Part shown: in pieces, positions 46,229 through 56,928 of the stretch | Numbering within the stretch: position 1 is the first letter of the stretch | Layout: each line of letters starts with the position of its first letter | Origin: Tannerellaceae bacterium | Lineage (GTDB): Bacteria; Bacteroidota; Bacteroidia; Bacteroidales; Tannerellaceae | Assembly: GCA_031257015.1 (NCBI GenBank) | Contig: JAIRPK010000032.1 | Location: 33,019 to 97,018, forward strand | Direction: 5' to 3' | DNA length: 64,000 nt | Position numbers and translations under genes: made by a program | The notes under the pieces: generated by a model | Told to the model about the DNA's origin: nothing | Seen by the model: the letters and a program-made list of their open reading frames with translations, nothing else | Databases searched by the model: none

Positions 46229-46858
46229 TTAAAAAATTATACCGACTTTAAACAAAAAGCGATTGTACTCTATGCCGCGAGAATAATCAAGATCAAACCT
46301 CTCTTCGCTCACCTTCAACTCATGCCAAAGCGTCTGATGGCGATAACCAGCCGAAAACGTAAGCCCCAAATCTTCAGAAACTTTAACAATTATACCAACC
46401 GAAGGTTCAATCATAACTCCCCCCTTCGATTCTAACAAATACTCCCGATAAGCAGGATAATAATAAGCATAAGAAGAATAAGACCAAGGCGAATAAAAAT
46501 ACGTATCCTTATTCTCCAACGCAATCAAATACCCTGCCTTTAACAAGGCGAACGGTGTGACATTCTTCGAGCCGAAGCGATAAACAACATTCGCCATAAC
46601 AGGCAGATGCGTCCCCTTGTAAAACTCGACGCCAGCCCCAACGCCTGCTGATAAATTCTGCCAAAAACTATAATTAAGAAAACCATGAAATACAAAAGGC
46701 GCCCGATTCTCATTATCAGAATTACCAATCAATATTCCACCCTCAGCTTGCACATTCAATCTTCCCGCATCAAGTGAAGCAAGACCACTGTTCTGCGCCG
46801 AAGCCCCAAAACTTGTAATAAACTGTAAAAAAATAACTAAAAAGACGATTGTTCTCAT
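46229..46858 (-). CDS. Predicted outer-membrane beta-barrel protein
   Basis: A 209-residue exported protein with a signal peptide (residues 1-22, ending ASAQ) and alternating aromatic/hydrophobic strands (AEGGILIGNS, SAGVGAGVEFYKG, VTPFALLKAGYLIAL, GLTFSAGYRHQTLW, FLFKVGIIF), ending in an aromatic C-terminal residue as in outer-membrane barrels. It is not assigned to a named family. It precedes the LVIVD lipoprotein, with which it may form a surface complex. No clear TAnnTTTG element was found just upstream. Confidence 0.7.
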   Translation of the reverse strand: MRTIVFLVIFLQFITSFGASAQNSGLASLDAGRLNVQAEGGILIGNSDNENRAPFVFHGFLNYSFWQNLSAGVGAGVEFYKGTHLPVMANVVYRFGSKNVTPFALLKAGYLIALENKDTYFYSPWSYSSYAYYYPAYREYLLESKGGVMIEPSVGIIVKVSEDLGLTFSAGYRHQTLWHELKVSEERFDLDYSRGIEYNRFLFKVGIIF

Positions 46859-46994
46859 TGAAACGATATTATTTTAAGATGAATACATCAACATATACAT
46901 TAATATATATGTAACCTTTTCTCTAAATGCTGCATAAACAACAAAAATACCCAATACAAGCAGACAGCAATCATTTGTGTAAAAACAAAATCCT

Positions 46995-47290
46995 TCTTGA
47001 ACATGTTTTTTCTTCATTACAACGTTACAAAAGTCTGTCAAACACGTTTCTCAAGCCATTGCACGGTTACAAAAGTCTGTCAAACGTGTTTTCAAGCCAT
47101 TGTAACGTTACAAAAGTTCATCAGACACGTTTTTCAAGCCGTTGTAACGTTACAAAAATCCATCAAACACGTTTTTATCATCATTGTAAGATTACAAAAG
47201 TCCGACGGACACGTTTTCATCGCCATTGTAACGTTACAAATCAGCATAAAAAATTTACAGAAAGCACTTGCAAGATTACAAATTGCTAAT
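46995..47290. repeat. Palindromic tandem array A7 (42-bp period)
   Basis: About seven 42-bp units, with GTTACAAAAG (or GATTACAAAAG) starting at 47024, 47066, 47107, 47149, 47191, 47233 and about 47275. Unit junctions form TTGTAACGTTACAA, a perfect 14-bp palindrome. The middle of each unit holds AAACACGTTT, also self-complementary around two bases, so the two palindrome centres alternate about every 21 bp. It lies in the divergent gap between the beta-barrel gene and lptD. The long frames that cross it have no recognisable domain. Confidence 0.9.
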
Positions 47291-48057
47291 GCACTCCTAA
47301 AGTGAGATTTTGTATTATCACAAACCAGTATCAACAATAACAACACACATTATATACTATTACAAATTTCACAGACAGCAAAAGCAGACACAATTCCAAC
47401 GATAAAATTTTACTGAATCAACGTTGATAAAACATTCGCCTCAGCACATCCTTATAAAAGCCTCATCGAAGAAGCCCACAGATAAACAAAAACAGTTGCC
47501 ATTCCTGAATTTAAGTAATTATAGTCGATAAAAGTCCACACAGGACTGTTTGCAACAAAAAATCCGACTAATTAACCCTAAAAAGAGAAAGGAAAAAACC
47601 ATTGAATAATAAAATAACAATGAAAACAGGAGGAACGAAGCGAAATTTTCGTTTAAGCCAACCCAACTTTCATGCAATAACAGACAATAAAGATGAAAAA
47701 ATATCATAATATTTCTCCAGATACAAATAAAATTAAGGCCTCAAATCCCTCCGGATTCATTTCAATTTAAAAAAAGAGAATTTTAACCCTCAAACAAAAA
47801 ACACAACATTTGTAATCAATGAAACAAAATAATTCAGCTCAAATTACCCTCAAATAATCCCCGCATACACATTCCCACACATACTTCATCACCACGGAGA
47901 AGCACAACAGAAGGACGGAAAGAAAGACTGAAACAAAAAGAAAGAAGAAAAAATCATTCGCCGGAAGCTCAAAAACTTTGTTCGATACAACAAAAAAACA
48001 ACCACAAGCGGTAGAAATTTATGTTTTTTAAGTACCTTTTTTTCGAGTTTTTTTTCA
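47291..48057. other. AT-rich intergenic region upstream of lptD
   Basis: About 770 bp of A/T-rich sequence with short homopolymer runs between array A7 and the lptD promoter. No gene, RNA signature or repeat was recognised. Confidence 0.5.
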
Positions 48058-48059
48058 TT

Positions 48060-48092
48060 TTTGAATCTATTTAAAAAAAAGTTGTACTTTTG
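48060..48092 (+). promoter_or_regulatory. Promoter of the LptD-like gene
   Basis: TTTG (48060-48063), 21 bp, then TACTTTTG (48085-48092). The ATG at 48117 follows at 24 bp. Confidence 0.65.
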
Positions 48093-48116
48093 CACCAGAA
48101 ACACAAATAAATAAGT

Positions 48117-50891
48117 ATGTTTCCTAAGTACAAATTCTTACATATTATAATAATACTGCTGTTGAAGATTGTGACAATGCAAGCACAGGAAGCCGTCGGA
48201 GCTGATGAATCGCCCGCGTTTATTCCGGATTCACTTGCCATGGCTGCCGACACAGTCGTTGCGCTCTCGCCCGACAGTGTGCCGACATCCAAAAATGCCC
48301 TTGAAGCAACGGTTACTTATGATGCGGCAGATTCTATAATTATGACGGCAAAGAATATGGCTTATTTATTTGGAAAGGGAAATGTAAAATACATGCAAAT
48401 TGAGCTTCAGGCTGAAAACATTGAGATGAATTTAGACACCAGCCTGGTTTATGCCACTTACGGTCTCGACACTATGGGTTTGGAATTTGGTTATCCGCTT
48501 TTCAAAGACGGCGGCCAGGAATACGAATCCAAAACGATGCGTTACAATTTCAAAAGCAAAAAAGGCTACATAACCGACGTAATCACGAAGCAAGGCGAGG
48601 GCTATGTAACATCCGCCAGGACAAAAAAAATGGAAGGCGACATCCTCAACATGGCCGATGGGAAATACACCACCTGCGACGAAACCGATCATCCACACTT
48701 TTATATACAAATGACACGCGCCAAGGTACGTCCGAAAAAAAACATTGTGACCGGTCCAGTATATTTAGTAATAGAAGATGTACCGATCTACCTTCTTGGC
48801 CTGCCATTCTGCTATTTTCCGTTCTCTGAACATTATTCGTCAGGCATATTATTCCCTACATTCGGCGAAGAATCCACCCGCGGCTTTTATTTACGCGACG
48901 GCGGCTACTATTTTGCCGTAAGCGACTATATGGATTTAGCATTGACGGGCGAATTATACTCCAAAGGCTCGTGGGGCATCAATGCCCGCACAACATTAAG
49001 GCGACGCTACAAATACAGCGGTAATCTTAACTCATCCTATTTAGTTACTACTTTGGGCGACAAAGGCTTGTCGGACTACAGCCTGACAAAAGATTTCAAG
49101 TTGGCCGGCGCCTTCAGCCTCGACCCCAAATCCAGCCCATACCACACCTTTTCCATAAGCGCCAACTTTGCCACAAGCGGCTACGACAAGAATAATATCC
49201 AGGGCATGTACCGCCCGACATCGACACAAAATACCAAAAGCACAAGTGTCAGTTATACAAAGCGCTTTCCACGTTCCCCATTCAATATATCCTCTGCATT
49301 CAGCATTAACCAGGTTTCGCGTGACACTATGCTGTCTGTAACCCTTCCTGACATAAACATTAACATGAGTAGAATCTTCCCATTCAAGCGCAAGCTGGTC
49401 GTTGGAAGTGAACGATGGTATGAAAAAATCTCCATGAGTTATACCGGCTCTATTAGAAACAGCATATCCACGAAAGAGTATCTTTTCATGCAATCAAGCC
49501 TGGCTAAAGACTGGAAAAACGGTATGCAACACTCGATACCCGTGAGTGCAACATTCAATGTCTTCAACTTCATCAATATATCTCCATCTGCAAGCTATCG
49601 TGAAAGATGGTACACAAATAAAATTGAAAAAGGTTACGACATGCAGCGCAATTCAGTCGTAAACATAGACACGACCTACGGTTTCTACCGAGTTTATGAT
49701 TACAACACCTCCATATCTGCCTCTACCACTCTCTACGGCTTTTTCCAACCGACCATACCGATGATCAGCAAGCACCTCAAGACCGTTCGCCACCGCATGG
49801 ACATGTCCGTCAGCCTTGGATATGCCCCAGACTTTGGGAACCGCATGTACGGCTTCTACAAAGACTACTCCTACTACGATAATCAGGGAACGCTTAAAGA
49901 GATCAGCTATTCGCCTTATGAGACTGGCATGTTCGGCGTCCCCGGAAAAGGCAAACAAGGTAATATAAGCTTCAGCCTGGACAATAACGTAGAAGCCAAA
50001 TACATCTCGAAAAGAGACACAACCGGAGAGGGGAAGAAAATATCCATCATCGACAAGCTCTCGCTAGGCATGAGTTACAACCTCATGGCGGATTCTTTTA
50101 ACTGGAGCGATATGAATGTCGGCCTTCGTCTAAAACTCTCTAAAAGCTACACTTTAAACCTTAACGGCGTCTTTGAAACATATACATACCGCGTTGATCC
50201 CGGACCAAACGGCACATATACCTATCGCCGCCAAAACATTACACGCTTGGCTGCCGGAAAAGGGCTGGGTCGCCTCCGTTCAACCGGCACAAGCTTCTCT
50301 TACACATTAAACAACGATGTAATCAAGAAATGGTTCACCCGTTCGGAATCATCCGTCAAAACAAAGGAAGACGACCTCGCCGCCAGCGAACCACAATCAA
50401 CAGTAGATGAGTTTGGCGAAGTTAACAGCCTCGTCCCCGAAACTGCCTCCAGTCGCAGCGGACGCCTGCGTAAAGACCAAGCCGACCATGATCACTCCGG
50501 CGATACGGACGCCGACGGATATTACAGGAACGACTTCAGATGGAGCCTCTCTTTCAATTACAGCATGAACCTCGGCTACGGCGATTTCAACTATAAAAAG
50601 AAAGAATTTAACTACAAGATAACCCACGCTCTCAGCTTCAGCGGAAACATCCAGCCAACTAAAAACTGGCAATTCAACTTCAATGCGACATACGACGTCG
50701 ATGCCCGCAAAATCTCCTACCTCACCTGCAACCTCACGCGCAATCTTCACTGCTTCAACATGACTGCAAGCTTCATCCCCGTAGGCAGATACAAATCTTA
50801 CACCTTCTCAATATCCGTAAGCTCTTCATTACTTAAAGATCTGAAATATGATCGACGTAGCAACTACCGTGAAGGCTTGAACTGGTACTAA
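48117..50891 (+). CDS. lptD: LPS-assembly protein LptD-like (OstA)
   Basis: A 924-residue outer-membrane protein that would insert lipopolysaccharide into the outer leaflet. After a signal peptide (about 1-23) comes an OstA-like N-terminal beta-jellyroll: ADSIIMTAKNMAYLFGKGNVKYMQIELQAENIEMN and TRKMEGDILNMADGKYTTCDETDHPHFYI. A long barrel rich in aromatic strands follows, including PIYLLGLPFCYFPFSEHYSSGILFPTFGEES, typical of LptD. An acidic Ser/Asp-rich insertion lies near residues 745-800. Two Cys residues after the jellyroll could form a disulfide, but other family members vary. It is transcribed alone from the promoter at 48060 and ends at a strong terminator. Confidence 0.85.
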   Translation: MFPKYKFLHIIIILLLKIVTMQAQEAVGADESPAFIPDSLAMAADTVVALSPDSVPTSKNALEATVTYDAADSIIMTAKNMAYLFGKGNVKYMQIELQAENIEMNLDTSLVYATYGLDTMGLEFGYPLFKDGGQEYESKTMRYNFKSKKGYITDVITKQGEGYVTSARTKKMEGDILNMADGKYTTCDETDHPHFYIQMTRAKVRPKKNIVTGPVYLVIEDVPIYLLGLPFCYFPFSEHYSSGILFPTFGEESTRGFYLRDGGYYFAVSDYMDLALTGELYSKGSWGINARTTLRRRYKYSGNLNSSYLVTTLGDKGLSDYSLTKDFKLAGAFSLDPKSSPYHTFSISANFATSGYDKNNIQGMYRPTSTQNTKSTSVSYTKRFPRSPFNISSAFSINQVSRDTMLSVTLPDININMSRIFPFKRKLVVGSERWYEKISMSYTGSIRNSISTKEYLFMQSSLAKDWKNGMQHSIPVSATFNVFNFINISPSASYRERWYTNKIEKGYDMQRNSVVNIDTTYGFYRVYDYNTSISASTTLYGFFQPTIPMISKHLKTVRHRMDMSVSLGYAPDFGNRMYGFYKDYSYYDNQGTLKEISYSPYETGMFGVPGKGKQGNISFSLDNNVEAKYISKRDTTGEGKKISIIDKLSLGMSYNLMADSFNWSDMNVGLRLKLSKSYTLNLNGVFETYTYRVDPGPNGTYTYRRQNITRLAAGKGLGRLRSTGTSFSYTLNNDVIKKWFTRSESSVKTKEDDLAASEPQSTVDEFGEVNSLVPETASSRSGRLRKDQADHDHSGDTDADGYYRNDFRWSLSFNYSMNLGYGDFNYKKKEFNYKITHALSFSGNIQPTKNWQFNFNATYDVDARKISYLTCNLTRNLHCFNMTASFIPVGRYKSYTFSISVSSSLLKDLKYDRRSNYREGLNWY

Positions 50892-50980
50892 TAGAACCAG
50901 GCTGTCTCTTCCTCACACAAAATTCTCTTTCACATAAAAAGTACAATATTAACCATGCAACATATATTTTTCAGTATATA

Positions 50981-51012
50981 AAAAAGGCTGTGCAACATAC
51001 ACAGCCTTTTTT
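50981..51012. terminator. Bidirectional terminator between lptD and the GH95 gene
   Basis: AAAAAGGCTGTG with CACAGCCTTTTTT: a 7-bp GC stem extended by A/T pairs and flanked by A and T runs, so it can serve both convergent transcripts. Confidence 0.85.
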
Positions 51013-51066
51013 AATAGCAGATAAATATATATATATCACAGCAACCGGATTAGATTTCCATTGATT

Positions 51067-53517
51067 CTAGAAACGCAATTCCTTCTTCTCTCCCTTCTGC
51101 ATATTCAATTCAACCTCTTTCCCATGATAAACAACTTTCAGTCGATTGCCGAATATGTTTTTCACTTCCGCTCGAACAAGCTTTCCTTCTGCCCATTCCA
51201 GATTAAATTCAAAGCCACCGCGAGAACGCAATCCATTAATCTTCCCACTTCTCCAAATATTCGGAATAGCAGGTAACAAATCCGCGATAAAATAAACTTC
51301 ACCAGGATGCGCCGGATCAACGTATGTCCGATGGCTCTGCAACAACATTTCATTTAATCCGGAGACAAAGCCGAAGTTCCCGTCAATCTGGAAAGGAGGA
51401 TGAGCATCAAACAAGTTCGGATAAGTTCCACCGCCAGCCCCATAACTTGTCTTTCCATCAGGACTAACATGCCTAAGCTGATAAGTCATTAACTTATATG
51501 CACGATCTCCGTCAAGAAGTCGTGCCCAAAAGTTTATTTTCCATGCCAAGCTCCAACCCGTACCGTCATCACCTCTAATTTCAAGCGTCCTTTGAGCTGC
51601 CTGCGCAAGTTCAGGAGTTGTTATCGGCGAAATCTGTTTACCCGGATGAAGAGCAAAGAGATGAGAAACATGCCGATGCCGAATATCAATAGACAATAAA
51701 TCCACATCATCAGCCCACTCCTGCAATTGCCCGGCCCGTCCAACGCGAAAAGGAAGAAGCTGTGCGCGGGTCTGTTGCAGTTTATTACGAAAATCCTGAT
51801 CAATACCTAATATTTCCGAACTTGCAATGACATTGTCGAACAAGTCGCGAATGATACTCATCTCCATCGTTCCACCTTCAGTAACACTTATCCCTCCGGT
51901 TCTAATGACCGGCGTATTAATGTCATGATACCTGTTTTCAGGCGAAGAGGAAGGCGACATCACCCAGTAGCCACTATCATTTTTACTCATTGCTCCAAGA
52001 TAGAACTCGGCAGCCGACTTCATTACCGGATAGTATTCGCGAAGGAACTTCTTGTCCTGCGTATAGGCATAATGTTCCCAATAGTTCTGCATCAACCAGC
52101 CGCTACCACCGAAGAAGTTGCCCCAACCGGTATTCCATCCCGGCGATGTCCATCCCCATACGTTAGTCTGCATGGCCAATACCCATCCAGGGGCATTAAA
52201 ATAACTTTGAGCCGTTTTTTGTCCGGGCTTTACCATGCTCGCATTGAAACGAAGGGCGGAAGTATGACATTCACTAAGATTGGAAGCCTCAACACACCAG
52301 TAATTCATCTGATAATTAATATTTGACTTGTAGTCACAATGCCATGGAAGGTCAAAACCATCGCCCCATATTCCCTGCGAATTAGATGGCAACGGATTAT
52401 TCTCCCTGCTGGACGAAATCAGCAGGTAACGACCATATTGATAGAACAGCGCAGCCAAATCCGCATCCTCCTCTCCATTTCCGAAAGCCTTCAGCCTCTC
52501 GTCAGTCGGAAGATTTCGTTTGGAAGTCTCCCCAAGCTGCAAATCCATACGGTTAAACAACGAACGATAATCCTCAATATGCTCCTTCCGAAGCCTGTCA
52601 TACACCTTAGACGAAGCCGCAGCCAAAACTTTGGCCAATTTCTCCGACAACAAAGGCTGACGGTAATTCCTGTCATAATCCAATAAATAAGAAGTTCCGC
52701 AAACAAGATAAATATAAGCCTCCGTCGCATTCTTCACCGTCAGGCGATTACCTTCAGACTGCACCTTTCCATCCTTCGCAAGCACTTTCAGCTGAACTTC
52801 ATAATCACAATTCCCCTTCCTGTCCTTATAATCAGTATTTCCCTTCATGATCAACACTGAAGATCCCCTGGCCGTTGTTTTCGCCGAATACTGACGGTCA
52901 AGAGCAATGGAAAAATTCAGCTTCGCATTTTCCCCGGCAGCAGTCAGACGAACAACGATGGCACTGTCGGCATGAGAAGAGAAAAACTCTCTGCTGTACG
53001 ACGCCTCGCCGATATTAAAAGACACTCCGGCAAGAGCATTCTCAATATCCAGCCACCGTTTATAGCCGGAAACAGCCCCCTGCGGCATATTAAAATATAT
53101 ATCCAAATTGCCCAGCGTCTGGTAAGACGGGAAATAAATGTTATTAAACCCATTGCCATCAAAGCCTTCGGGCTTTTTACAAATCATATACTTTAGCGAC
53201 AGCTCCTCCGCCAACTTAAAGTCCTTATTTTTCAGCGCCTCCCGTATCTCCGGAAGATGCTTGTAAGCATCAGGAATATCAGCATTCTTCTCTACACCTC
53301 CCGACCAGACCGTAACATCATTCATCTGAAGCTTCTCATGATTAACTCCTCCGAAAATCATAGCCCCCAATCGCCCATTACCGACCGGAAGAGCCTCCTC
53401 CCAAACTTCGGCAGGCACGCCATACCATAAACTGCGCCCATCCTGGGCATTACCGGCAAACAAAAACGCTGCTGCTACACAAACCAGCGTTGTAAAAACA
53501 AACTTTCTATTTCTCAT
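51067..53517 (-). CDS. GH95 alpha-L-fucosidase-like enzyme (copy 1)
   Basis: A secreted 816-residue glycosidase of family GH95 (1,2-alpha-L-fucosidase or related galactosidase). Signal peptide about 1-27 from the ATG at 53517, which is preferred over an upstream ATG four codons earlier. The N-terminal domain starts [27 protein letters not shown]. The catalytic barrel has CDYKSNINYQMNYW (the two Asn that activate water), SPSSSPENRY (family acid Glu) and [20 protein letters not shown]. All key residues are intact. The enzyme would release fucose or galactose from host or plant glycans. It is transcribed toward lptD, and array A8 is upstream. Confidence 0.9.
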   Translation of the reverse strand: MRNRKFVFTTLVCVAAAFLFAGNAQDGRSLWYGVPAEVWEEALPVGNGRLGAMIFGGVNHEKLQMNDVTVWSGGVEKNADIPDAYKHLPEIREALKNKDFKLAEELSLKYMICKKPEGFDGNGFNNIYFPSYQTLGNLDIYFNMPQGAVSGYKRWLDIENALAGVSFNIGEASYSREFFSSHADSAIVVRLTAAGENAKLNFSIALDRQYSAKTTARGSSVLIMKGNTDYKDRKGNCDYEVQLKVLAKDGKVQSEGNRLTVKNATEAYIYLVCGTSYLLDYDRNYRQPLLSEKLAKVLAAASSKVYDRLRKEHIEDYRSLFNRMDLQLGETSKRNLPTDERLKAFGNGEEDADLAALFYQYGRYLLISSSRENNPLPSNSQGIWGDGFDLPWHCDYKSNINYQMNYWCVEASNLSECHTSALRFNASMVKPGQKTAQSYFNAPGWVLAMQTNVWGWTSPGWNTGWGNFFGGSGWLMQNYWEHYAYTQDKKFLREYYPVMKSAAEFYLGAMSKNDSGYWVMSPSSSPENRYHDINTPVIRTGGISVTEGGTMEMSIIRDLFDNVIASSEILGIDQDFRNKLQQTRAQLLPFRVGRAGQLQEWADDVDLLSIDIRHRHVSHLFALHPGKQISPITTPELAQAAQRTLEIRGDDGTGWSLAWKINFWARLLDGDRAYKLMTYQLRHVSPDGKTSYGAGGGTYPNLFDAHPPFQIDGNFGFVSGLNEMLLQSHRTYVDPAHPGEVYFIADLLPAIPNIWRSGKINGLRSRGGFEFNLEWAEGKLVRAEVKNIFGNRLKVVYHGKEVELNMQKGEKKELRF

Positions 53518-53719
53518 TACTATAATCATTTAATTATTAATTCATTTAAAAAACATATTAGTCATTAATAAAACAAAATCTGCCTCATCCCGCGCAAAAA
53601 AACACAAATCAACCGGCAAAATTTCGGCAGTGAAATTTCAAAGCATCAAAATTAACAAACGAAAGATATACATCAATTCCCCAAAGAAAAGAAGCCAACA
53701 CAACGACCACCTGCAACAC

Positions 53720-53975
53720 TCTCCGAAGATGTCCGGACACGTAGCGAACATCTTTAAAGACGTAACGAACGTCTCTAGACATGTGACTTACATCTTTAAA
53801 GACGTAAAGAACATCTCTAGACATGTGACTTACGTCTTTAAAGACGTAACGAACGTCTCTAGACATGTGACTTACATCTTTAAAGACGTAATGAACGTCT
53901 CTAGACATGTGGAGAACGTCTTTAAAGACGTAACGAACGTCTCTAGACATGTGGAGAACGTCTTTTGACATCTTC
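53720..53975. repeat. Palindromic tandem array A8 (42-bp period, two alternating palindromes)
   Basis: Five 42-bp units. GTCTCTAGAC (or ATCTCTAGAC) lies at 53771, 53813, 53855, 53897 and 53939, and TCTTTAAAGA at 53751, 53793, 53835, 53877 and 53919. Two distinct perfect palindromes therefore alternate with centres 20-22 bp apart. A third motif, ACATGTG, sits between them in most units. The array is in the gap between the two GH95 genes. A 147-codon minus-strand frame with a hydrophobic start crosses it, but similar frames in the other arrays have no shared protein feature. The rest of 53518-54150 shows no gene. Confidence 0.92.
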
Positions 53976-54154
53976 GTCAGGCTGGAAAAGATTCCGATAA
54001 AAACGATAAAATTTAAAGGATTGAGAAAAAAGGCAAAAATTATTTTTCGCAAGCATCGCCAGAAGATAAAACAGATGAAACTTCAATAAACAAACATCCC
54101 ATCAGCAAAGAAAAACGAAGAATAGAAATATTTCAGAAAGCCAGGCAAAACAAA

Positions 54155-54205
54155 AAAGACGCGAAAAGACGGAGAATAAACATCTCCGCATTTTCGCGCC
54201 TCTGT
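54155..54205 (-). terminator. Terminator of the second GH95 gene
   Basis: GCGAAAA..CGGAGA pairs with TCTCCG..TTTTCGC with two internal mismatches. On the minus strand a TCTTTTTT run follows. It lies about 25 bp past the GH95 stop. Confidence 0.75.
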
Positions 54206-54229
54206 ATCAAAGCGATTAATTCGCTCCGC

Positions 54230-56716
54230 TTAATTCCCTACGACAAAAACATATTCCTTCCCGACCTCCGTCGAAATATCATATTCAAGCGTTTGAGGAA
54301 CATCCGGTGAATTTAGTTTTGCCTTATCCGAAATAATCGGTTGCGGCACATCCGGCGTCCGGAAAAAGGCGTTAGGATTAACTCCTGTTGCAAGCTTCAA
54401 AGAGCCGCCGCCAACAATAACCAGCGGAGCCTCGCTACGCAAACGCAAATTCCCTCCAAGCAACGATTTAATCTTCAAAGACTTCAATCGCCCGTTCTCC
54501 CATTCGATGGAATTGACAAGAAAACCACCCCTGGCACGAAGTCCGCGTATATGGCCGGTCGGCCAAACATTCGGAAGAGCCGGAAGAATATATATCGCCC
54601 CGTCATGACTCTGCATAAACATTTCCGCAATGCCGGCAGTGCAACCAAAATTCCCGTCAATTTGGAAAGGCGGATGAGCGTCAAACAAATTAGCGTAAGT
54701 TCCTCCCCCTGTCATGGTCGTTTTCGGGCTGTCGGTCAGCTTCAGCTGCTCTGTAATCAGTTTATACGCCCTGTTTCCATCAAGGAAGCGTGCCCAGAGA
54801 CAAACTTTCCATCCCATTGACCACCCCGTCGCCGGATCTCCTCGATAATTCAGCGAAGTCCGTGCAGCATCAAACAATTCAGGCGTTCTTCTCGGCGAAA
54901 TCTGATTCCCCGGATAAAGTCCGTAAAGATGCGACACATGTCGATGATGGTCTGTCGGGTCGTCCCAGTCGAACAGCCATTCTTGCAGCTGGCTGTGCTG
55001 GCCTATGTGCATGGGCGGAAACCTGCGTATGGTTTGTTTCAGCGTATCTGCAAAAGCCTGGTCAGTACCCAGCTCCTCGGTAGCCGAAATAATATTCGTG
55101 AACAGCTCAAAAGCCAGCTGAATATCCATGGTAGTTCCATAAGTATTCGTAGCCGACTTCTTGTTTCCATCCTTATCCGTATAAGAGAAAGAATTTTCCG
55201 GCGAGTTTGACGGTGCAACAACCAGCCACTTATTCGCAGGCTCCTCAACGAAGAAGTCGAGCAGAAAATAAGCCGCACCTTTCATCAGCGGATAAACAGA
55301 TTTGAGATAAGCCTTGTCTCCGGAATAGAGATAGCGTTCCCAGAGATGCTGGCAGACCCATGCTTCTCCAGTTGGCCACATTCCCGATTCAGCCTGGTCA
55401 ATCGGCCCGGTCAATCTCCACAAGTCAGTATTATGATGCAAGACCCATCCTCTCGTTCCATACATTTGCCGAGCAGTTTCCGCTCCTGTAACAGCGACGT
55501 CCTTCACCATTTCAATGAACGGTGCATGAAGTTCAGCAAGATTCGTCACTTCAGCCGGCCAATAATTCATTTCCGCATTAATATTCGTCGTGTATTTACT
55601 ATCCCAGGGCGGCAACATCAAATCATTCCACACTCCTTGCAGATTAGCAGGCTGTCCTCCCGGCTGTGACGAAGAAATAAGAAGATAACGTCCGAACTGG
55701 AAATACAATGCCGCCAATTGCGGATCATTACCTTGAGCAAATTCAAGAACCCTCACATCTGTCGGCTTGTCAGCCGCTGCAGTCCGTCCAAGATCAATCT
55801 GCACGCGATCGAAATAAGTTCTATATTTTTCTATATGCTCCTTCTTCAACTTATCCAACGATTTAGAGAGAGCCTTTTTCATATAATCAGTTGCCTTTCT
55901 ATCGGGATCAGCACTTATATCATGATAGTTGACCACATTCGTAGCCATGGAAATATACAATGTCGCAGCATCAGCATCAACAAGGACAATTCGATTTCCA
56001 TCAACCGACAGTCTTCCTTTTTCTGGAACAACTCTTACCTGCGCAGTAAAACGAACCTTTCCTTCCAGTCCTTCCAAGTCACCAGATATACCTTTAAGCA
56101 GCAATTCATTCTTCCCTTGCACGGAGACAGTCGCTTTCTGAGGAGAATCCATTCCGGCCGAGAAAGAGATTTTCCCTTTCTGCGAAGCAGTCAGCCGGAC
56201 CACAACTACCTGACCGGTGAAAGCCGCAAAGACTTCTCGCTTATACTCTGTTCCATTAACCGTATATCGTGTTGTAGCTATAGCCTTGCTTATATCAAGA
56301 TCCCGATAATACTCTGTCGGCGATTCATGTCCTGGGAAGGCAATCCGAAGATTACCGACCGGTTGAAAAGCCATACCGTGATTAGTTTTAGGGACAACTT
56401 TGTCTTTGGCCATATCCTGTGCCTCTTTGAAATAGCCCTCAAACATCAATCGCCTGATTTCCGGCAAGGCTTGCAGAGCATTCGGATTAATATTCGCATT
56501 CGGTTGTCCTGCCCATAATGTTTCCTCATTAAGCTGAATCAATTCCTCAGCAGTCGTCCCAAAGATCATTGCAGCCAAACGTCCGTTACCAACAGGCAAA
56601 GCCTCACACCACTTCTCGGCAGGTACTGGATACCATAATTTAAGATAGTCGTCAGCACGAAGCGAATGGACGACAGCTGTCAAAGACAGGAGCAAAAAGA
56701 TAATTTGTTTTCTCAT
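54230..56716 (-). CDS. GH95 alpha-L-fucosidase-like enzyme (copy 2)
   Basis: A second, 828-residue GH95 enzyme, with signal peptide about 1-21 (ending SLRAD). Motifs: [26 protein letters not shown] at the N-terminus, [19 protein letters not shown] (catalytic Asn pair), [10 protein letters not shown] (acid Glu), and [20 protein letters not shown]. It differs clearly from copy 1 in most of its sequence, so it is not a recent duplicate and may act on another linkage. A terminator follows at 54155-54205. No SusC/SusD or regulator is nearby. Confidence 0.9.
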   Translation of the reverse strand: MRKQIIFLLLSLTAVVHSLRADDYLKLWYPVPAEKWCEALPVGNGRLAAMIFGTTAEELIQLNEETLWAGQPNANINPNALQALPEIRRLMFEGYFKEAQDMAKDKVVPKTNHGMAFQPVGNLRIAFPGHESPTEYYRDLDISKAIATTRYTVNGTEYKREVFAAFTGQVVVVRLTASQKGKISFSAGMDSPQKATVSVQGKNELLLKGISGDLEGLEGKVRFTAQVRVVPEKGRLSVDGNRIVLVDADAATLYISMATNVVNYHDISADPDRKATDYMKKALSKSLDKLKKEHIEKYRTYFDRVQIDLGRTAAADKPTDVRVLEFAQGNDPQLAALYFQFGRYLLISSSQPGGQPANLQGVWNDLMLPPWDSKYTTNINAEMNYWPAEVTNLAELHAPFIEMVKDVAVTGAETARQMYGTRGWVLHHNTDLWRLTGPIDQAESGMWPTGEAWVCQHLWERYLYSGDKAYLKSVYPLMKGAAYFLLDFFVEEPANKWLVVAPSNSPENSFSYTDKDGNKKSATNTYGTTMDIQLAFELFTNIISATEELGTDQAFADTLKQTIRRFPPMHIGQHSQLQEWLFDWDDPTDHHRHVSHLYGLYPGNQISPRRTPELFDAARTSLNYRGDPATGWSMGWKVCLWARFLDGNRAYKLITEQLKLTDSPKTTMTGGGTYANLFDAHPPFQIDGNFGCTAGIAEMFMQSHDGAIYILPALPNVWPTGHIRGLRARGGFLVNSIEWENGRLKSLKIKSLLGGNLRLRSEAPLVIVGGGSLKLATGVNPNAFFRTPDVPQPIISDKAKLNSPDVPQTLEYDISTEVGKEYVFVVGN

Positions 56717-56928
56717 GTTCTTAATTCTTTATTATTATCTATTTATTAATTATTCTATTTCTGAAACAATATGCTAACTCCAAATCCCTCTCCTTTCAGG
56801 AGCAGGCGGAAGAAGAAAAAGATGATGATTAACAGCAAATACATATATGAAAGAAGTTTCTTCAAGTATAGATTAGGTAACAGCCACAGATGAAACAACA
56901 TATTCAAGCCGTTCGAGAGATTTTCACA

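Noticed and set aside
53609..54052. A 147-codon minus-strand frame across A8 with a hydrophobic N-terminus, like a small repeat protein
   Set aside because: It is one of several frames kept open because 42 is a multiple of three. Homologous arrays with 41-, 43- and 22-bp periods cannot code, and no promoter or domain was seen.
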